A DNA stretch of 64,000 nt. It comes from Lepus europaeus (lineage: Eukaryota; Chordata; Mammalia; Lagomorpha; Leporidae). The stretch spans positions 91,159,808 to 91,223,807 of the forward strand of contig NC_084834.1 of assembly GCF_033115175.1 (NCBI RefSeq), written 5' to 3'. The notes below the pieces were generated by a model. That model was not told where the DNA came from. It searched no databases and was given only the letters and a program-made list of their open reading frames with translations. Positions 12,036-22,440 of this stretch are shown piece after piece. Each line of letters begins with the position of its first letter. Position 1 is the first letter of the stretch. A program made the position numbers and the translations under genes.

Positions 12036-12336
12036 TTAAAAGATTATTTATTTATTTATTTGAACGTCAAAGAATCGAAGAGAGCAAGCACAAGAGAGAG
12101 ATCTTCTATTTACTGATTCACTCCCCAAATATCTAAAACAGCCTTCCCCAAGCCAGACTGAAGTCAAGAACCTGGAACTTGTTCCAGGTCTCCTACATGG
12201 GTGGCAGGGGCACAGGTACTTGAGCTACCACCTGTGCCACCCAGGGTACACATTAGCAGGAAGCTGGATCAGAAGCAGAGGTGGAACTCAAATCCAGAAA
12301 CCTGAATATGGGCTATGGGTGTCCCAAGTGGCAATG
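12036..12336 (-). mobile_element. CSINE (old copy), antisense
   Basis: The reversed tail 'ttatttatttatttatttg' is followed by 'gattcactccccaaat', 'aagtcaagaacctgg' and 'caggtctcctacatgggtgg'. It ends with 'gtgtcccaagtggcaatg', the expected reversed older-CSINE head region. It sits in a tail-to-head series with the next copy, about 10 bp apart. Confidence 0.83.
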
Positions 12337-12344
12337 TTTTATAA

Positions 12345-12652
12345 GTTTTTTATTCATTATTTTTACTTTATTTTGAAGATACAAAGACAGAGAGAAGGGA
12401 AGACAGACAATCTCCCATCCCCTGGTTCACTTGCCAAATATCTACAATAGCCAGAGCCAGGTCAGGCTAAAGCCAAGAGCCTGGAACTCAGTCTGGGTCT
12501 TGTACATGGGTTGCAGGGACCCAATTACTTCAGACATATCATTTGCTTCCTTCTGGGGTGTGCATCAGCAGGATACTGGGTTGGAAGTGAGTACGGGGAC
12601 TCAGACCAGACACTGATAGGGGATGCAGGTGTCCCAAGTGGCATCTTAACTG
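12345..12652 (-). mobile_element. CSINE (old copy), antisense, tandem neighbour
   Basis: The body is 'ctggttcacttgccaaat', 'aagccaagagcctgg', 'cttgtacatgggttgcaggg' and 'gtgtcccaagtggcatctt'. It has the same orientation and is about as diverged as the copy at 12036-12336. Both interrupt the ancient L1 between its ORF1 end and its endonuclease region. Confidence 0.83.
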
Positions 12653-14032
12653 CTGTTGACAAAAACCATCCCTGTCTTGTATTCTATGTCTCTTCCAGGG
12701 ATTATCACATGTGTTTTAATATTTCAAAATCTATTCTTAATTAATGTTATACCACTTCACATATGATGTAATAAATTTAGAATAATATTGTTCACTTATA
12801 ATTTCAAACTATAAAAGGGCCATTTAAAAAAGAAGGAATATGAGACTAAGAAAGTCATATCCAAATGTATGCTAGTTATGAGTTGCCCTTTAAGTATAAA
12901 CACAAATATATTAAAAGCGAAAGGATGGAAAAGATACACCAGGAGCATACTAATTATAGGACAACTATGTTAATATTTGAAATAGATAAAATGCACTAAC
13001 TAAGAAACAGAAGTATATTTCAGAGTTATAAATTTAATTTATGATGAATAAAAGAAACATTCTAAATATATATGTGACTGCTAGTAGAGCTCCAAAATAG
13101 GTCCAGCAATATTTAAAAGAGCAGCTGGACAATAGGCAAATATTATTTTTTCATACAATGATAGACAAATAGACAAAAAAGTGAACAAGTAGACAAACAA
13201 GTAGGGTAAGCAAACAAACCCCACAGAGATACAGAAACATGAACTTTATTGTCAACTAGTTGACTTAATGGATATTTATAGAACATCCCACCTAACAGTA
13301 ACTGAATATACATTCTTTCAAGGCCACGGACTATGTACTAGATGTAAAACATGTTGTAATAGATTTAAAAGTATTAAAATTATGCAGAGCATATTTTCTT
13401 GTCACAGTGCAATTAAATTATGAATCAGAAATATTAGATAATCAAAATATTTGGAAATGGAAATATTATTCATGGCTTGAATATTAAAAAGATATTACAA
13501 AGAAAACTAGAAGAAAAATGTAATAAAGAATACGTATTGAATTTAAAGACTTTTAATCTCTACATGTTGTTAATGCAATATATATTTTATTAATTCTGTG
13601 TTAAACAGTCCATTCTCACTTAAGAAATTTTAAAATGAGAGAATTTGAAAATATTTTACACTGAATGAAAATAAAAGCACAATACTTAAAAAATAAATTT
13701 TATTTAGTGTTAAAATAATCTTAAAATTCTTATTATGTAGTAGAGGGAAGGTCTGAAATCAATGATATAAGTTACCTTAAGAAGCTAGAATATAGAATAG
13801 GTTGAAAGAAATGAAACTCAAATTATATTGAAGAAATATATACTAAAGTCTATATCAATGAAATAGAAATCAGATGAACAACTGAGATTATAGAAAAGTT
13901 TATTTCTTTGAAAATATTAATGTTTTAAAATATATGTGGTGATCAATCAAAAATAGAATAAACAATAATATTAAAATTTAACAAAGGGACATTACTTAAT
14001 TTCACACAGAAATTTTGAAGTAATGAGATTTT

Positions 14033-14366
14033 TTTTTTGACAGGCAGAGTGGACAGTGAGAGAGAGAGACAGAGAGAAAGGTCTTCCTTTTCCGTTGGTT
14101 CACCCTCCAATGGCCACCGCGGTAGGTGGGTTTCGGCCGGCGCACCGCGCTGATCCAATGGCAGGAGCCAGGTGCTTCTCCTGGTCTCCCATGGGGTGCA
14201 GGGCCCAAGCACTTGGGCCATCCTCCACTGTACTCCCGGAGCACAGCAGAGAGCTGGCCTGGAAGAGGGGCAACCGGGACAGGATCGGTGCCCCGACCGG
14301 GACTAGAACCTGGTGTGCTGGCGCCGTAAGGCGGAGGATTAGCCTAGTGAGCCGCGGCGCCAGCCA
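14033..14366 (-). mobile_element. CSINE2 (young), antisense, with 15-bp target-site duplication
   Basis: Complete young C repeat from 'ttgacaggcagagtggacag' to the reversed head 'gccgcggcgccagcc'. The direct repeat AAGTAATGAGATTTT flanks it at 14018-14032 and 14367-14381. The target is the ancient L1 ORF2. Confidence 0.95.
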
Positions 14367-14487
14367 AAGTAATGAGATTTTATGAATGATTTATTTTCCA
14401 ATTACTTTGATAACAGGTGAAATGGCTAATTTTCTTGAAATTCAAAATTCTCCAAAATAATCATAAGAATAAATCAAAAACTTTTTA

Positions 14488-14811
14488 AAAAGATTCATTT
14501 ATTTTTATTTGAAAGCCAGCCTTACAGAGAGGCAGAGAAAGAGAGAGAGAGAGAGAGAGAGATCTTCCATCTGCTGGTTCATTCTTCAAATGGACCCATC
14601 GGCTGGAGTTGGGCCAATCAGGATCCAGGAGCTTCTTCTGAGTCTCCCACATGGTTTCAAGGATTCAAAGACTTGGGCCATCTTCTACTACTTTCTCAGG
14701 CCATAGCAGAGAGCTGGATTGGAAGTGGAGCAGCTGGGATTCAAACTGGCAATCATACGGGATGCTGGCCCTGTATGCAGCAGCTTTACCCACTATGCAC
14801 AGTACTGGCAA
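14488..14811 (-). mobile_element. CSINE, antisense, with (GA)n tract
   Basis: Starts 'aaagattcatttatttttatttgaaag', then (GA)n at 14538-14561, 'cttccatctgctggttcatt' and 'gcagagagctggattggaag', ending 'cactatgcacagtactggc'. It lies about 120 bp from the younger copy and is clearly more diverged than it. Confidence 0.87.
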
Positions 14812-14908
14812 CATAAATAGAAAATCTTAATAGCCTTACATCAGTTACTGAGACTGAATCCATAGAAACTGATACACAAACACACAGTTTTATGCATTTG
14901 AATGATGT

Positions 14909-15291
14909 ACTAGTTTGCTAGGGCTGTCATAACAAAATGCCACATACTGGGTGACTTAAACATTAAAAAATTATTGTTCACAGTTCTGAAAGTTGGAAGT
15001 CCAAGATAAAGGTATTGCCAGGATTGCTATTTTCTGAGTCCTCTTTCATTGACTTTCACATAACTTGCTCTATCTTCACACAGCTTTTTCTTTGTATGTG
15101 GGTAATCCTTGGTGCCTCTGTCTCATTACAAGAACAACACTCATGTTGGATTCAGGTTCCATCTTTTTCACCTCACCTTGTTTTAATTAATTCCTTTGAA
15201 GGATCTATATCCAGATATAGTCACATTGGGGTTAGGGCTTCAACATGTGAATTTGGGAGTGTGGAAGTGCCACAACTCAGTACATAGCACA
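14909..15291 (-). mobile_element. MLT1-type MaLR solo LTR, antisense
   Basis: The reversed MLT1 phrases come in order: 'gctagggctgtcataacaaaatgcc', 'actgggtgacttaaac', 'cagttctgaaagttggaagtcc', 'agtcacattggggttagg' and 'cttcaacatgtgaatttggg'. Only a solo LTR is present; no internal or coding region is nearby. It is inserted in the ancient L1. Confidence 0.8.
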
Positions 15292-15984
15292 TGACTTCCC
15301 TGGTGAATTCTGCCTAAAATATAAGGAAAAATAATGTTGGTTTTATGCAAACTCACTCAGAAAGTAGAAGAGAAATAATCACTTCCTAACTTCCTTTATG
15401 AGGCCAGAACAACCATGAGGAAAGAAACCAGATAAATACATGTGAAAAGAAAATGTGGGTGAGTTTTCCACATCAGCATAGATATATTATTTGTCAAATT
15501 TTAGCAAATCAGAATTTAATACTATTAAGGATCTTTACAATATTCACACAAAATGCATATTATAAAAACTGTATGGATTTCACTTTTTATGTAAAATAAT
15601 CTTATATTTTTATTTCATTCTTCCAAACATTTTTAAAGTCCTTTTAGATATCAAAGGGAACACATCTTGATCAAAAAAGATTAATTCCAGGAATGCAATT
15701 AGCACTTTAAAATCAATCAGTATAATTTGCCACATTAACTAGAGGAGAAAAATCAAAAGATCATTTCAGTGGATGAGAAGAAGTATTTGATGAAAGTCAC
15801 CACTCATCCGTGATAAACATTTTCAGAATTCCAAAAATAGAAAGGAAGTTTCTTGGTCTGAAAAAGAAATATATATTAAAATCTCTACGGGTAACAACTA
15901 CATAATGATAAGCTATTGAATCCTTTACTTCTGCATCAATAACAAAACAATGATTTTGTTTTTGTTAAATCTGTTCAAGATTGT

Positions 15985-16312
15985 TTTATTAGTCAGATTT
16001 TCATTACTTTAACTAAATGCCCTACACAAGCTATATAGGAAAGAATGAGGTTTATAGACCAAGACTGGACAAACCACATTGGAAAAAAGGTCACTTGGTG
16101 AGCCAGGAAGCAGGGACTGTCTACACTCAGCTTTTATTACCAACCCTCTCACGAGAGTTACCTTCTGAGGGCAGCTCTAATGACCTGAGGACCTCCCACC
16201 AAAGCTCACCTGGAATGGATCAAGTTTCTTTCTTCCCAGCACCATCAACCCATGACACTGGATTTTAAAATCATACATGAGCTTGGGAGCCAAATTATGT
16301 TCAAACTACAAC
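15985..16312 (-). mobile_element. Probable second MaLR-type LTR, antisense
   Basis: This shows MaLR-like reversed text: 'taatgacctgaggacctccc', 'accatcaacccatgacactgg', 'catgagcttgggagcc' and a terminal 'caaactacaacag'. The first half (about 16017-16140) is less typical and could be a lagomorph-specific LTR. It interrupts the ancient L1 RT region. Confidence 0.5.
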
Positions 16313-17130
16313 AGTTATATTGAAGTTCTTAGTATAATGAGATAAGAAACAAAAGCATAATGATCAGAAAAAAAGAAACTCTTATCAAACTTGACAGGAT
16401 TGTGTGTGCATAAATGCTAATGATCCTCCCAAGACAATGTTAAAGTGAATAAATGAATTCAGGAAAGTCACAGGATACAAGATTCATATATAGATAGAAT
16501 CAATTCTATTTTTATTAATTATATTTATTATTATCTCAAACTTTGAAAATTAAAAGTAACATTTATAATATCATTCAAATACAAAATACTAAGGAATAAA
16601 TTTAATAGAATATGTGCAAGATCACCATGGTAAGAATTATAAAAGTTCTCTGAGAGAATTTTTAAAATCCTTAGTAAATGGAAATGTCATAATCATAGAT
16701 TGAAAGATTCCAGTTAGATGTCAATTTTCTGCAACTTGAGATATGGCTCAACTCAATTCTATTAAAAAATCCAACAGATCATTTTGAATTAGTGGTCAAG
16801 TCAAACGTGGAATTCAACAAACCAAGGATTTGTAAATAGCCAATATAATGTTGGAAAAGTAAGCACATATTTGGAAAATTTACAGTCTACAGTTTTATTG
16901 CTTACTGTAAAGTAATGAAGACAGCATGATAATGGTATAAAAATAATTAACTTACAGTAATTGACTAGAATAGAGATTCTAGAAAGAACTCTAGACTTGT
17001 ACAGCCAATTAATTTTCAACAAAATTATTAAGGAAATTTAATAGAAAAATACTTTCAATGAATGGCACCGGAAAACATGATAACTTAAGGGGAAAATCAT
17101 GACATCACATCATATACAAAGTTAATTTGG

Positions 17131-17464
17131 GCCGGCGTCACGGCTCATTAGGCTAATCCTCTGCCTGCGGTGCTGGCACCTCAGGTTCTAGTCCCGGTTG
17201 GGGCGCCAGATTATGTCCCGGTTGCTCCTCTTCCAGTCCAGCTTTCTGCTGTGGCCCAGGAAGGCAGTGGAGGATGGCCCAAGTGTTTGGGCCCTGCACC
17301 CGCATGGGAGACCAGGAGAAGCACCTGGCTCCTGGCTTCGGATCAGCATGGTGCGCCTGCCACAGCACGCAGTCTGCCGCGGCCATTGGGGGGTAAACCA
17401 ACGGCAAAGGAAGACCTTTCTCTCTCTCACTGTCCACTCTGCCTGTCAAAAAAAAAAAAAAAAA
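17131..17464 (+). mobile_element. CSINE2 (young), sense, with 13-bp target-site duplication
   Basis: The head 'gccggcgtcacggctcatta' runs through the B-box 'ggttctagtcc' and the typical body to 'cactgtccactctgcctgtc' and poly(A). The direct repeat AAAGTTAATTTGG lies at 17118-17130 and 17463-17475. It is inserted in ancient L1 ORF2 sequence. Confidence 0.95.
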
Positions 17465-17527
17465 AGTTAATTTGGAACGGTCATTGATTTCATCAAAAAA
17501 TCATCTAAATCATCTAAAAGAACACAG

Positions 17528-17864
17528 GGGCTGGCACTGTGATGTGGCAGGCTAAGCCTTTGTCTGTGATGCATGCATGCCATATGGGAATGGGTTCATG
17601 TCCCAGCTGCTCCTCTTCTAATCCAGCTCTCTACTATGGCCTGGGAAAGAAGTGGAAGATGTCCCAAGTGCTTGGGCCCCTGTACCCATGTAGGAGACCC
17701 AGAAAAAGTTCCTGGCTCTTGGCTTTGGATCAGCTCAGCTCCAGCCATTGCAGTCATTTGGGGAGTGAACCAGCAGGTGGAAGACCTTTCTCTCTGTATC
17801 TCCCTTTCTGTCTGTAACCCTACCTCTCAAATAAGTAAATAAAATCCCTTTTAAAAATTTTTAA
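17528..17864 (+). mobile_element. CSINE, sense, with 12-bp target-site duplication
   Basis: Begins 'gggctggcactgtgatgtgg', with the body 'cccaagtgcttgggcccctg' and the tail 'ctctcaaataagtaaataaaa'. The direct repeat AAAAGAACACAG lies at 17516-17527 and 17865-17876. It is more diverged than the copy 60 bp to its left. Confidence 0.93.
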
Positions 17865-18018
17865 AAAAGAACACAGAAAATATATATTCATGACATTGGA
17901 TTAGATTGTTCACAAAGATTGTACACAAAAACACAAATCAAAATTTTAAAAAGATAAATCATACTTAATTGAAGGATAAATTATCTACTTATCAGAAGAT
18001 ACTTTTAGGAAAAAAGTT

Positions 18019-18350
18019 GGCAGGGGTAGGCACTGAAGCACACTGGGTTAAGCCACTGTTTGTGACACCTGCATCCCACGTTAGAGTGCCAGTCTGACTC
18101 CTGGCCATTCTGCCTCTGATCCCACTTCCTGCTAATTCATCCTGGGAGGCAGCAGGTGATGGCTTAAATGCTTGGGCCTCTGTCACCCATGTGATAGACC
18201 CACATGGAGTTCCAGGCTCCTAGCTTCAACCTGACCCATCTCTGACTATGTGGGCATTTGAAGAGTGAACTAGAAGATGGAAGATGTCTCCCTCTCTTCC
18301 TCTTTCTTTCTGTTGCTCTTCCTTTCAAATAGATGAATAATTATTTAAGA
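18019..18350 (+). mobile_element. CSINE (old copy), sense
   Basis: Head 'ggggtaggcactgaagcacactgggttaagcc', body 'gatggcttaaatgcttgggcc' and 'catggagttccaggctcc', tail 'cctttcaaatagatgaata'. It interrupts the ancient L1 ORF2 C-terminal region. Confidence 0.85.
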
Positions 18351-18711
18351 AATAATAAATAGGCACTTTACTATCTAGAAGAAAATATTTGCAATATGTA
18401 TATATCTCACAAAATACTTTTCTGGAACTTTTATAGAATGTCCATAATCAAAAAATATGTAAAAGTAACAGTAAAAATGGGAAATATTTGGCTGAATACT
18501 TCACAAATAAATATACATAAATGGCCAATAAATACATCAAGCTTAAGATCACTAGTCATCAGGAAAAGACAAATTAAAACAAAATGATGAAATGTAACTT
18601 CACCAAATGATTAAAGTTAAAAAATCTGGCAACAACAAATACAACAGGTCACTAAAAACTTTATGAAAAATGTTCATTATTTATAAAAACTATGCATGAA
18701 TTTAAAAAAAA

Positions 18712-19012
18712 ATTCTGCCCAGAGGTTGAGACACTGGCTAGGACACCTGTATCCCTCATTAGATGGATTCAGTACCTGACTTCATGTCCTGATTCCAGCT
18801 GCCTGATAATGTGGGTCCTGGGAATTCTCTGCTACCCATGCAGGGACCTGGACATAGTTCCTTGCTTCCAGCTGCAGCCCTGGCCTAGCCCCAGACATTG
18901 TTGAGATATCTCAGAAGTGAGCCAGTGGATGGGAGCTCCCTCTGCCTGTATTTCTATCTTTACACCTATGTCTGTTTCTCTGCCTCCTCAAATAAATAAA
19001 AACATTTTAAAA
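18712..19012 (+). mobile_element. CSINE (old copy), sense
   Basis: Recognisable parts are 'gttgagacactggctaggacacc', 'ctgggaattctctgctaccc', 'agtgagccagtggatggga' and the tail 'cctcaaataaataaaaac'. The head is degraded, so the start is approximate. Confidence 0.75.
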
Positions 19013-19022
19013 AATGTCTTTA

Positions 19023-19207
19023 GGGGCCAGCGTCATGACATGGTAAGAAGCCATGACATGGTAAGAAGCCATGCACCACTCTTCTGAACCAGATCCTTGC
19101 TAATGTGCCTGGGAAAGCAGCAAAATATGACCTAAGTGCTTGGGACCCTGCCACCCATGTGGAAGACCTGGAAGAAGTTTCTTCTGGGGAGTAAACCAGC
19201 TGATAGA

Positions 19208-19249
<42 letters not shown>

Positions 19250-19298
19250 AAATAAAATATTTCAAGTAAATAAAATACATAAAATACATTTAAAAAAT
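19023..19298 (+). mobile_element. CSINE, sense, internally shortened, with 18-bp head duplication
   Basis: Head 'ggggccagcgtcatgacatgg', body 'taatgtgcctgggaaagcag' and 'ctaagtgcttgggacc', then a (TC)n run (19212-19240) and an AATAAA-rich tail. The middle is shorter than in full copies. The unit at 19034-19051 is repeated exactly at 19052-19069 within the head. Confidence 0.85.
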
Positions 19299-20185
19299 TC
19301 TCTTAAAGGGCACCAATTTCTCTTCAGTTAATAACATTTTTCAAAAAAGCATTAACATAGTTTAATTCCCAGGACCCTCAGTTCTTTGGGGTGAACTAAA
19401 TGACTGTTGTCATCACTTAGAGAAGTGTCTTGAACTTGATAGAAGTTAATTTGAGAAATAAGTGTGTGTGTGTGTGTGTGTATTTTCATTCAATTTTTAC
19501 ATGGACATTTTCAAGCTCTCTCACGTTGGTAAAAGGAACATCTCAGACATTGCTGGTAAAGTGTCAGATAGTACAAACACTTGGGAAACTCTGTAACTGA
19601 TACTTACAAGTGTATACTTACACTAAAATCCGATGAGACTATTACAAATTATTTATGATACATTTTAAAAAAAAACTATGTCCACTAAAAGACTTGCTTA
19701 GTGTTCATAGTAATACTTTCATCATAATAGCTAAAAAGTGGAAACAAGTATATGTTAACAGAAGCTAGAATACACAAATAGTGAATGGATCCGTATAATG
19801 GACTCAGCAACACAAAGAACAAACTACTGGAATCCTTGACATGAATGAATTTCACAGATGTATGTTGAAGGGGAAAAGTCAGACCACAAAGGAGTACAAA
19901 CTGTAGCATGCCATTTATGAAGTTCAAGAAAGGCAAAGCTACTCTATGGAGCTAGAAATCAAAATGGGAATTGACTGTGGAGGTTGAGGTGTTGACTACT
20001 ATGATGTGTGGGGAAATTTTTGAGGTTAATAGAAATGTTTTATGTCCTGATTGGAATTGTCTTTTGCAGGTTACTTTTTCAATGTGTCTCGAAATACTCA
20101 CCTACGAAGCTGTACATTTTCTGTATGTTAACTGTTCCTCAGTGTATAGTCTTTACCCACATGGAGTTTTCTTACTATGAGAAAT

Positions 20186-20291
20186 AAAGAACATCACCAA
20201 ATAATTACATGAATACATAGTTATTAACCATGAGAAATACTAGGAAAGAACAAGACAAAGAGTTAAGAAATAAAATGGAAATAACTGGGGA
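20186..20291. other. Short unassigned spacer
   Basis: A-rich sequence between the ancient L1 end and the next CSINE. Nothing specific is seen. Confidence 0.3.
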
Positions 20292-20600
20292 CATATGTGT
20301 AGCCTAGCACTTAACATACCAGTTATAAAGTCCAAGTCTCATATCAAGTGCATGGATCTGACTCCTGGCTCCAGCTTCTGCCTCCAGCTTGCTGCTTGTG
20401 TATATTCTGTGAGGCAATGATGATGGCTCTGGCAGTCGGGTGCCTGCCACCCATGTGGGAGACCTGAATTGAGTTCCCAGCTCCCAGCTTTGGCCTCATC
20501 CCATGTCTAGTCACCGTGGGTATTTGAGGAGTGAACCAGTAGATGGGAGCACTATCTCTCACTCTCTCTCACTGTCTCTAAAATAAATAAAATGAATTTT
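20292..20600 (+). mobile_element. CSINE (old copy), sense
   Basis: Recognised by 'gtagcctagcacttaacata', 'gatggctctggcagtcggg', 'catgtgggagacctgaattgag', 'ggagtgaaccagtagatggg' and the tail 'tctaaaataaataaaatg'. The head is decayed. Confidence 0.78.
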
Positions 20601-20605
20601 TAAAA

Positions 20606-20945
20606 ACTTTACTGAGGCTCTGGCATTGTGATACAACAGGTTAATTGGCCACATGCATTACTGGCATCCCATATGAGCATCAGGTTGAGTCCTGGTAGAT
20701 CTAGTTCTAACCCAATTCCCTGCTACTTGAAGTTGGAAAGCAGAGGAAGATGGCCCAACTGTTGTTCCTCTTCCAGCCTTGTGGGAGATCTGGATGGAGT
20801 TCCTGGCTCTTGGTTTCATCCTGGACCAGCCCTAGCCTTGTGGCCATTTGGGAGTGAACCAGCGGATGGATGATCTTTCTCTCCATGTGTTCCTCTCTCT
20901 GTCTATCACTCTGCCTTTCAAATTAAATGATTAAATCTTAAGAAT
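20606..20945 (+). mobile_element. CSINE, sense
   Basis: Head 'gaggctctggcattgtgatacaacagg', body 'gaggaagatggcccaact' and 'gaccagccctagccttgtgg', tail 'cctttcaaattaaatgatt'. It abuts the previous copy head to tail. Confidence 0.85.
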
Positions 20946-21007
20946 AATTCAATTGTGTTTAGGCATAACTTTCAAAAGCTTTTATTAAAATATATAAAAT
21001 AGATTTT

Positions 21008-22440
21008 ATTTTATTTATTTTAAACTTTTATTTAATGAATATAAATTTCCAAAGTACAGCTTATGGATTACAGTGGCTTCCCCCCCCCCATAACTTCCCT
21101 CCCACCTGCAACCCTCCCCTTTCCTGCTACCTTTCCCCTTCCATTCACATCAAGATTCATTTTCAATTCTCTTTATATACAGAAGATTTGTTTAGTAAAT
21201 ATTAAGTAAAGATTTCAACAGTTTGCCTCCACATAGCAACACCAAGTGAAAAATACTGTTGGAGTACTAGTTATAGCATTAAATCACAATGTACAGCACA
21301 TTAAGAACAGAGATCCTACATGATATTTTTTTAAGAATTGACACAGGATGCAAGTCAAGGGAATTGACTAATTTTCTATGCAATTTCCAATTTAACACCA
21401 ATTTTTTTTCATTTTCAATTATCTTTATATAATAAGATCAATTCAGTATATGCTAAGTAAAGATTTCATCAGTTTGCACCCACACAGAAACACAAAGTGT
21501 AAAAATACTGTTTCAGTACTAGTTATAGCATTACTTCACATTGGACAACACATTAAGGACAGATCCCACATGAGAGGTAAGTACACAGTGACTCCTGTTG
21601 TTGATTTAACAATTTGACACTCTTGTAATCTCCCTAGGCTCTAGTCATGAGTTGCCAAGGCTATGGAAGCCTTTAGGGTTCGCCGACTTCGATCTTATTC
21701 TGACAGAGTCATAGTCAAAGTGGAAGTTCTCTCCTCCCTTCAGAGAAAGGTACCTCCTTCTTTGATGGCCCGTTCTTTCCACTGGGATCTCACTCGCAGA
21801 GATCTTTCAGTTAGGTCTTCTTTTTTTTTTCCATGGTATCTTGGCTTTCCATACCTAATACTCTCATGGGCTCTTGAGCCAGACCCGAATGCCTTAAGGG
21901 CTGATTCTGAGGCCAGAGTGCTATTTAGGACATCTGCCATTCTATGAGTCTGCTGTGTCTCCCACTTCCCACGTTGGATCGTTCTCTCCGTTTTTGGTTC
22001 TATCAGTTAGTATTAGCAGACACTAGTCTTGTTTGTGGGATCCCTTTGACTCTTAGACCTATCAGTGTGATCAATTGTGAACTGAAGATGATCACTTGGA
22101 CTAGTGAGATTGCATTGGTACATGCCACCTTGATGGGATTGTATTGGAATCCCCTGGCACGTTTCTAACTTCACCATTTGGGGCAAGTCCGATTGAGCAT
22201 GTCCCAAATTGTACATCTCCTCCCTCTCTTTTTCCCACTCATATTTAACAGGGATCACTTTTCAGTTAAAATTTAAACACCTAAGAATAATTGTGTGTTA
22301 ATTACAGAGTTCAACCACTAGTACTAGAACAAAAAAATACTAAAATGGATAAAGATTTACATTGTACATGAACAGTCAGGACAAGAGCTGATCAAGTCAC
22401 TGTTTATCATAGTGTCCATTACACTCAACAGGTTTCCCCT
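21008..22440 (-). other. L1 3' UTR with internal direct duplication
   Basis: Non-coding 3' part of the L1, ending in a pyrimidine stretch on the plus strand (C9 at 21081-21089, a G-run on the element strand). Two similar segments, about 21150-21325 and 21408-21580, share phrases such as 'tcagtttgcacc/acagtttgcctcc', 'aaaatactgtt', 'gtactagttatagcatta' and 'aacacattaag'. The L1 fragment at 34995-36390 has only one such segment. Confidence 0.8.

Larger units (their letters stand above)
9641..20185 (+). mobile_element. Ancient near-full-length L1 (L1M/HAL1-like), sense, heavily interrupted
   Basis: Sense L1 landmarks appear in order. ORF1-type text is at 9800-9858 ('ggaattggcagaaaagacct') and 10480-10660 ('ataatcttaaaagcaatta'), resuming at 11545-11650 ('cagaaacaatatagaccaaa', 'aaaatatccatcaaaaa'). 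Endonuclease-region text is at 13255-13450 ('tatttatagaacatcccacc', 'ttggaaatggaaata'), and the RT region at 15360-15870 ('aattccaggaatgcaatta', 'gccacattaactagagg'). ORF2 thumb and C-terminal regions are at 16480-17110, 17880-18010 and 18355-18700. The 3' end is at 19680-20185 ('gaatggatccgtataatgg', 'ccatttatgaagttc', 'gaagctgtacattttctg'). Removing the insertions leaves roughly 5.8 kb by hand subtraction, close to a complete L1. No frame survives. Confidence 0.75.

Noticed and set aside
14909..16312. Two MaLR LTRs as the ends of one provirus
   Set aside because: The sequence between them is the ancient L1, not retroviral internal sequence, and the two LTRs look like different types. They are separate solo LTRs.
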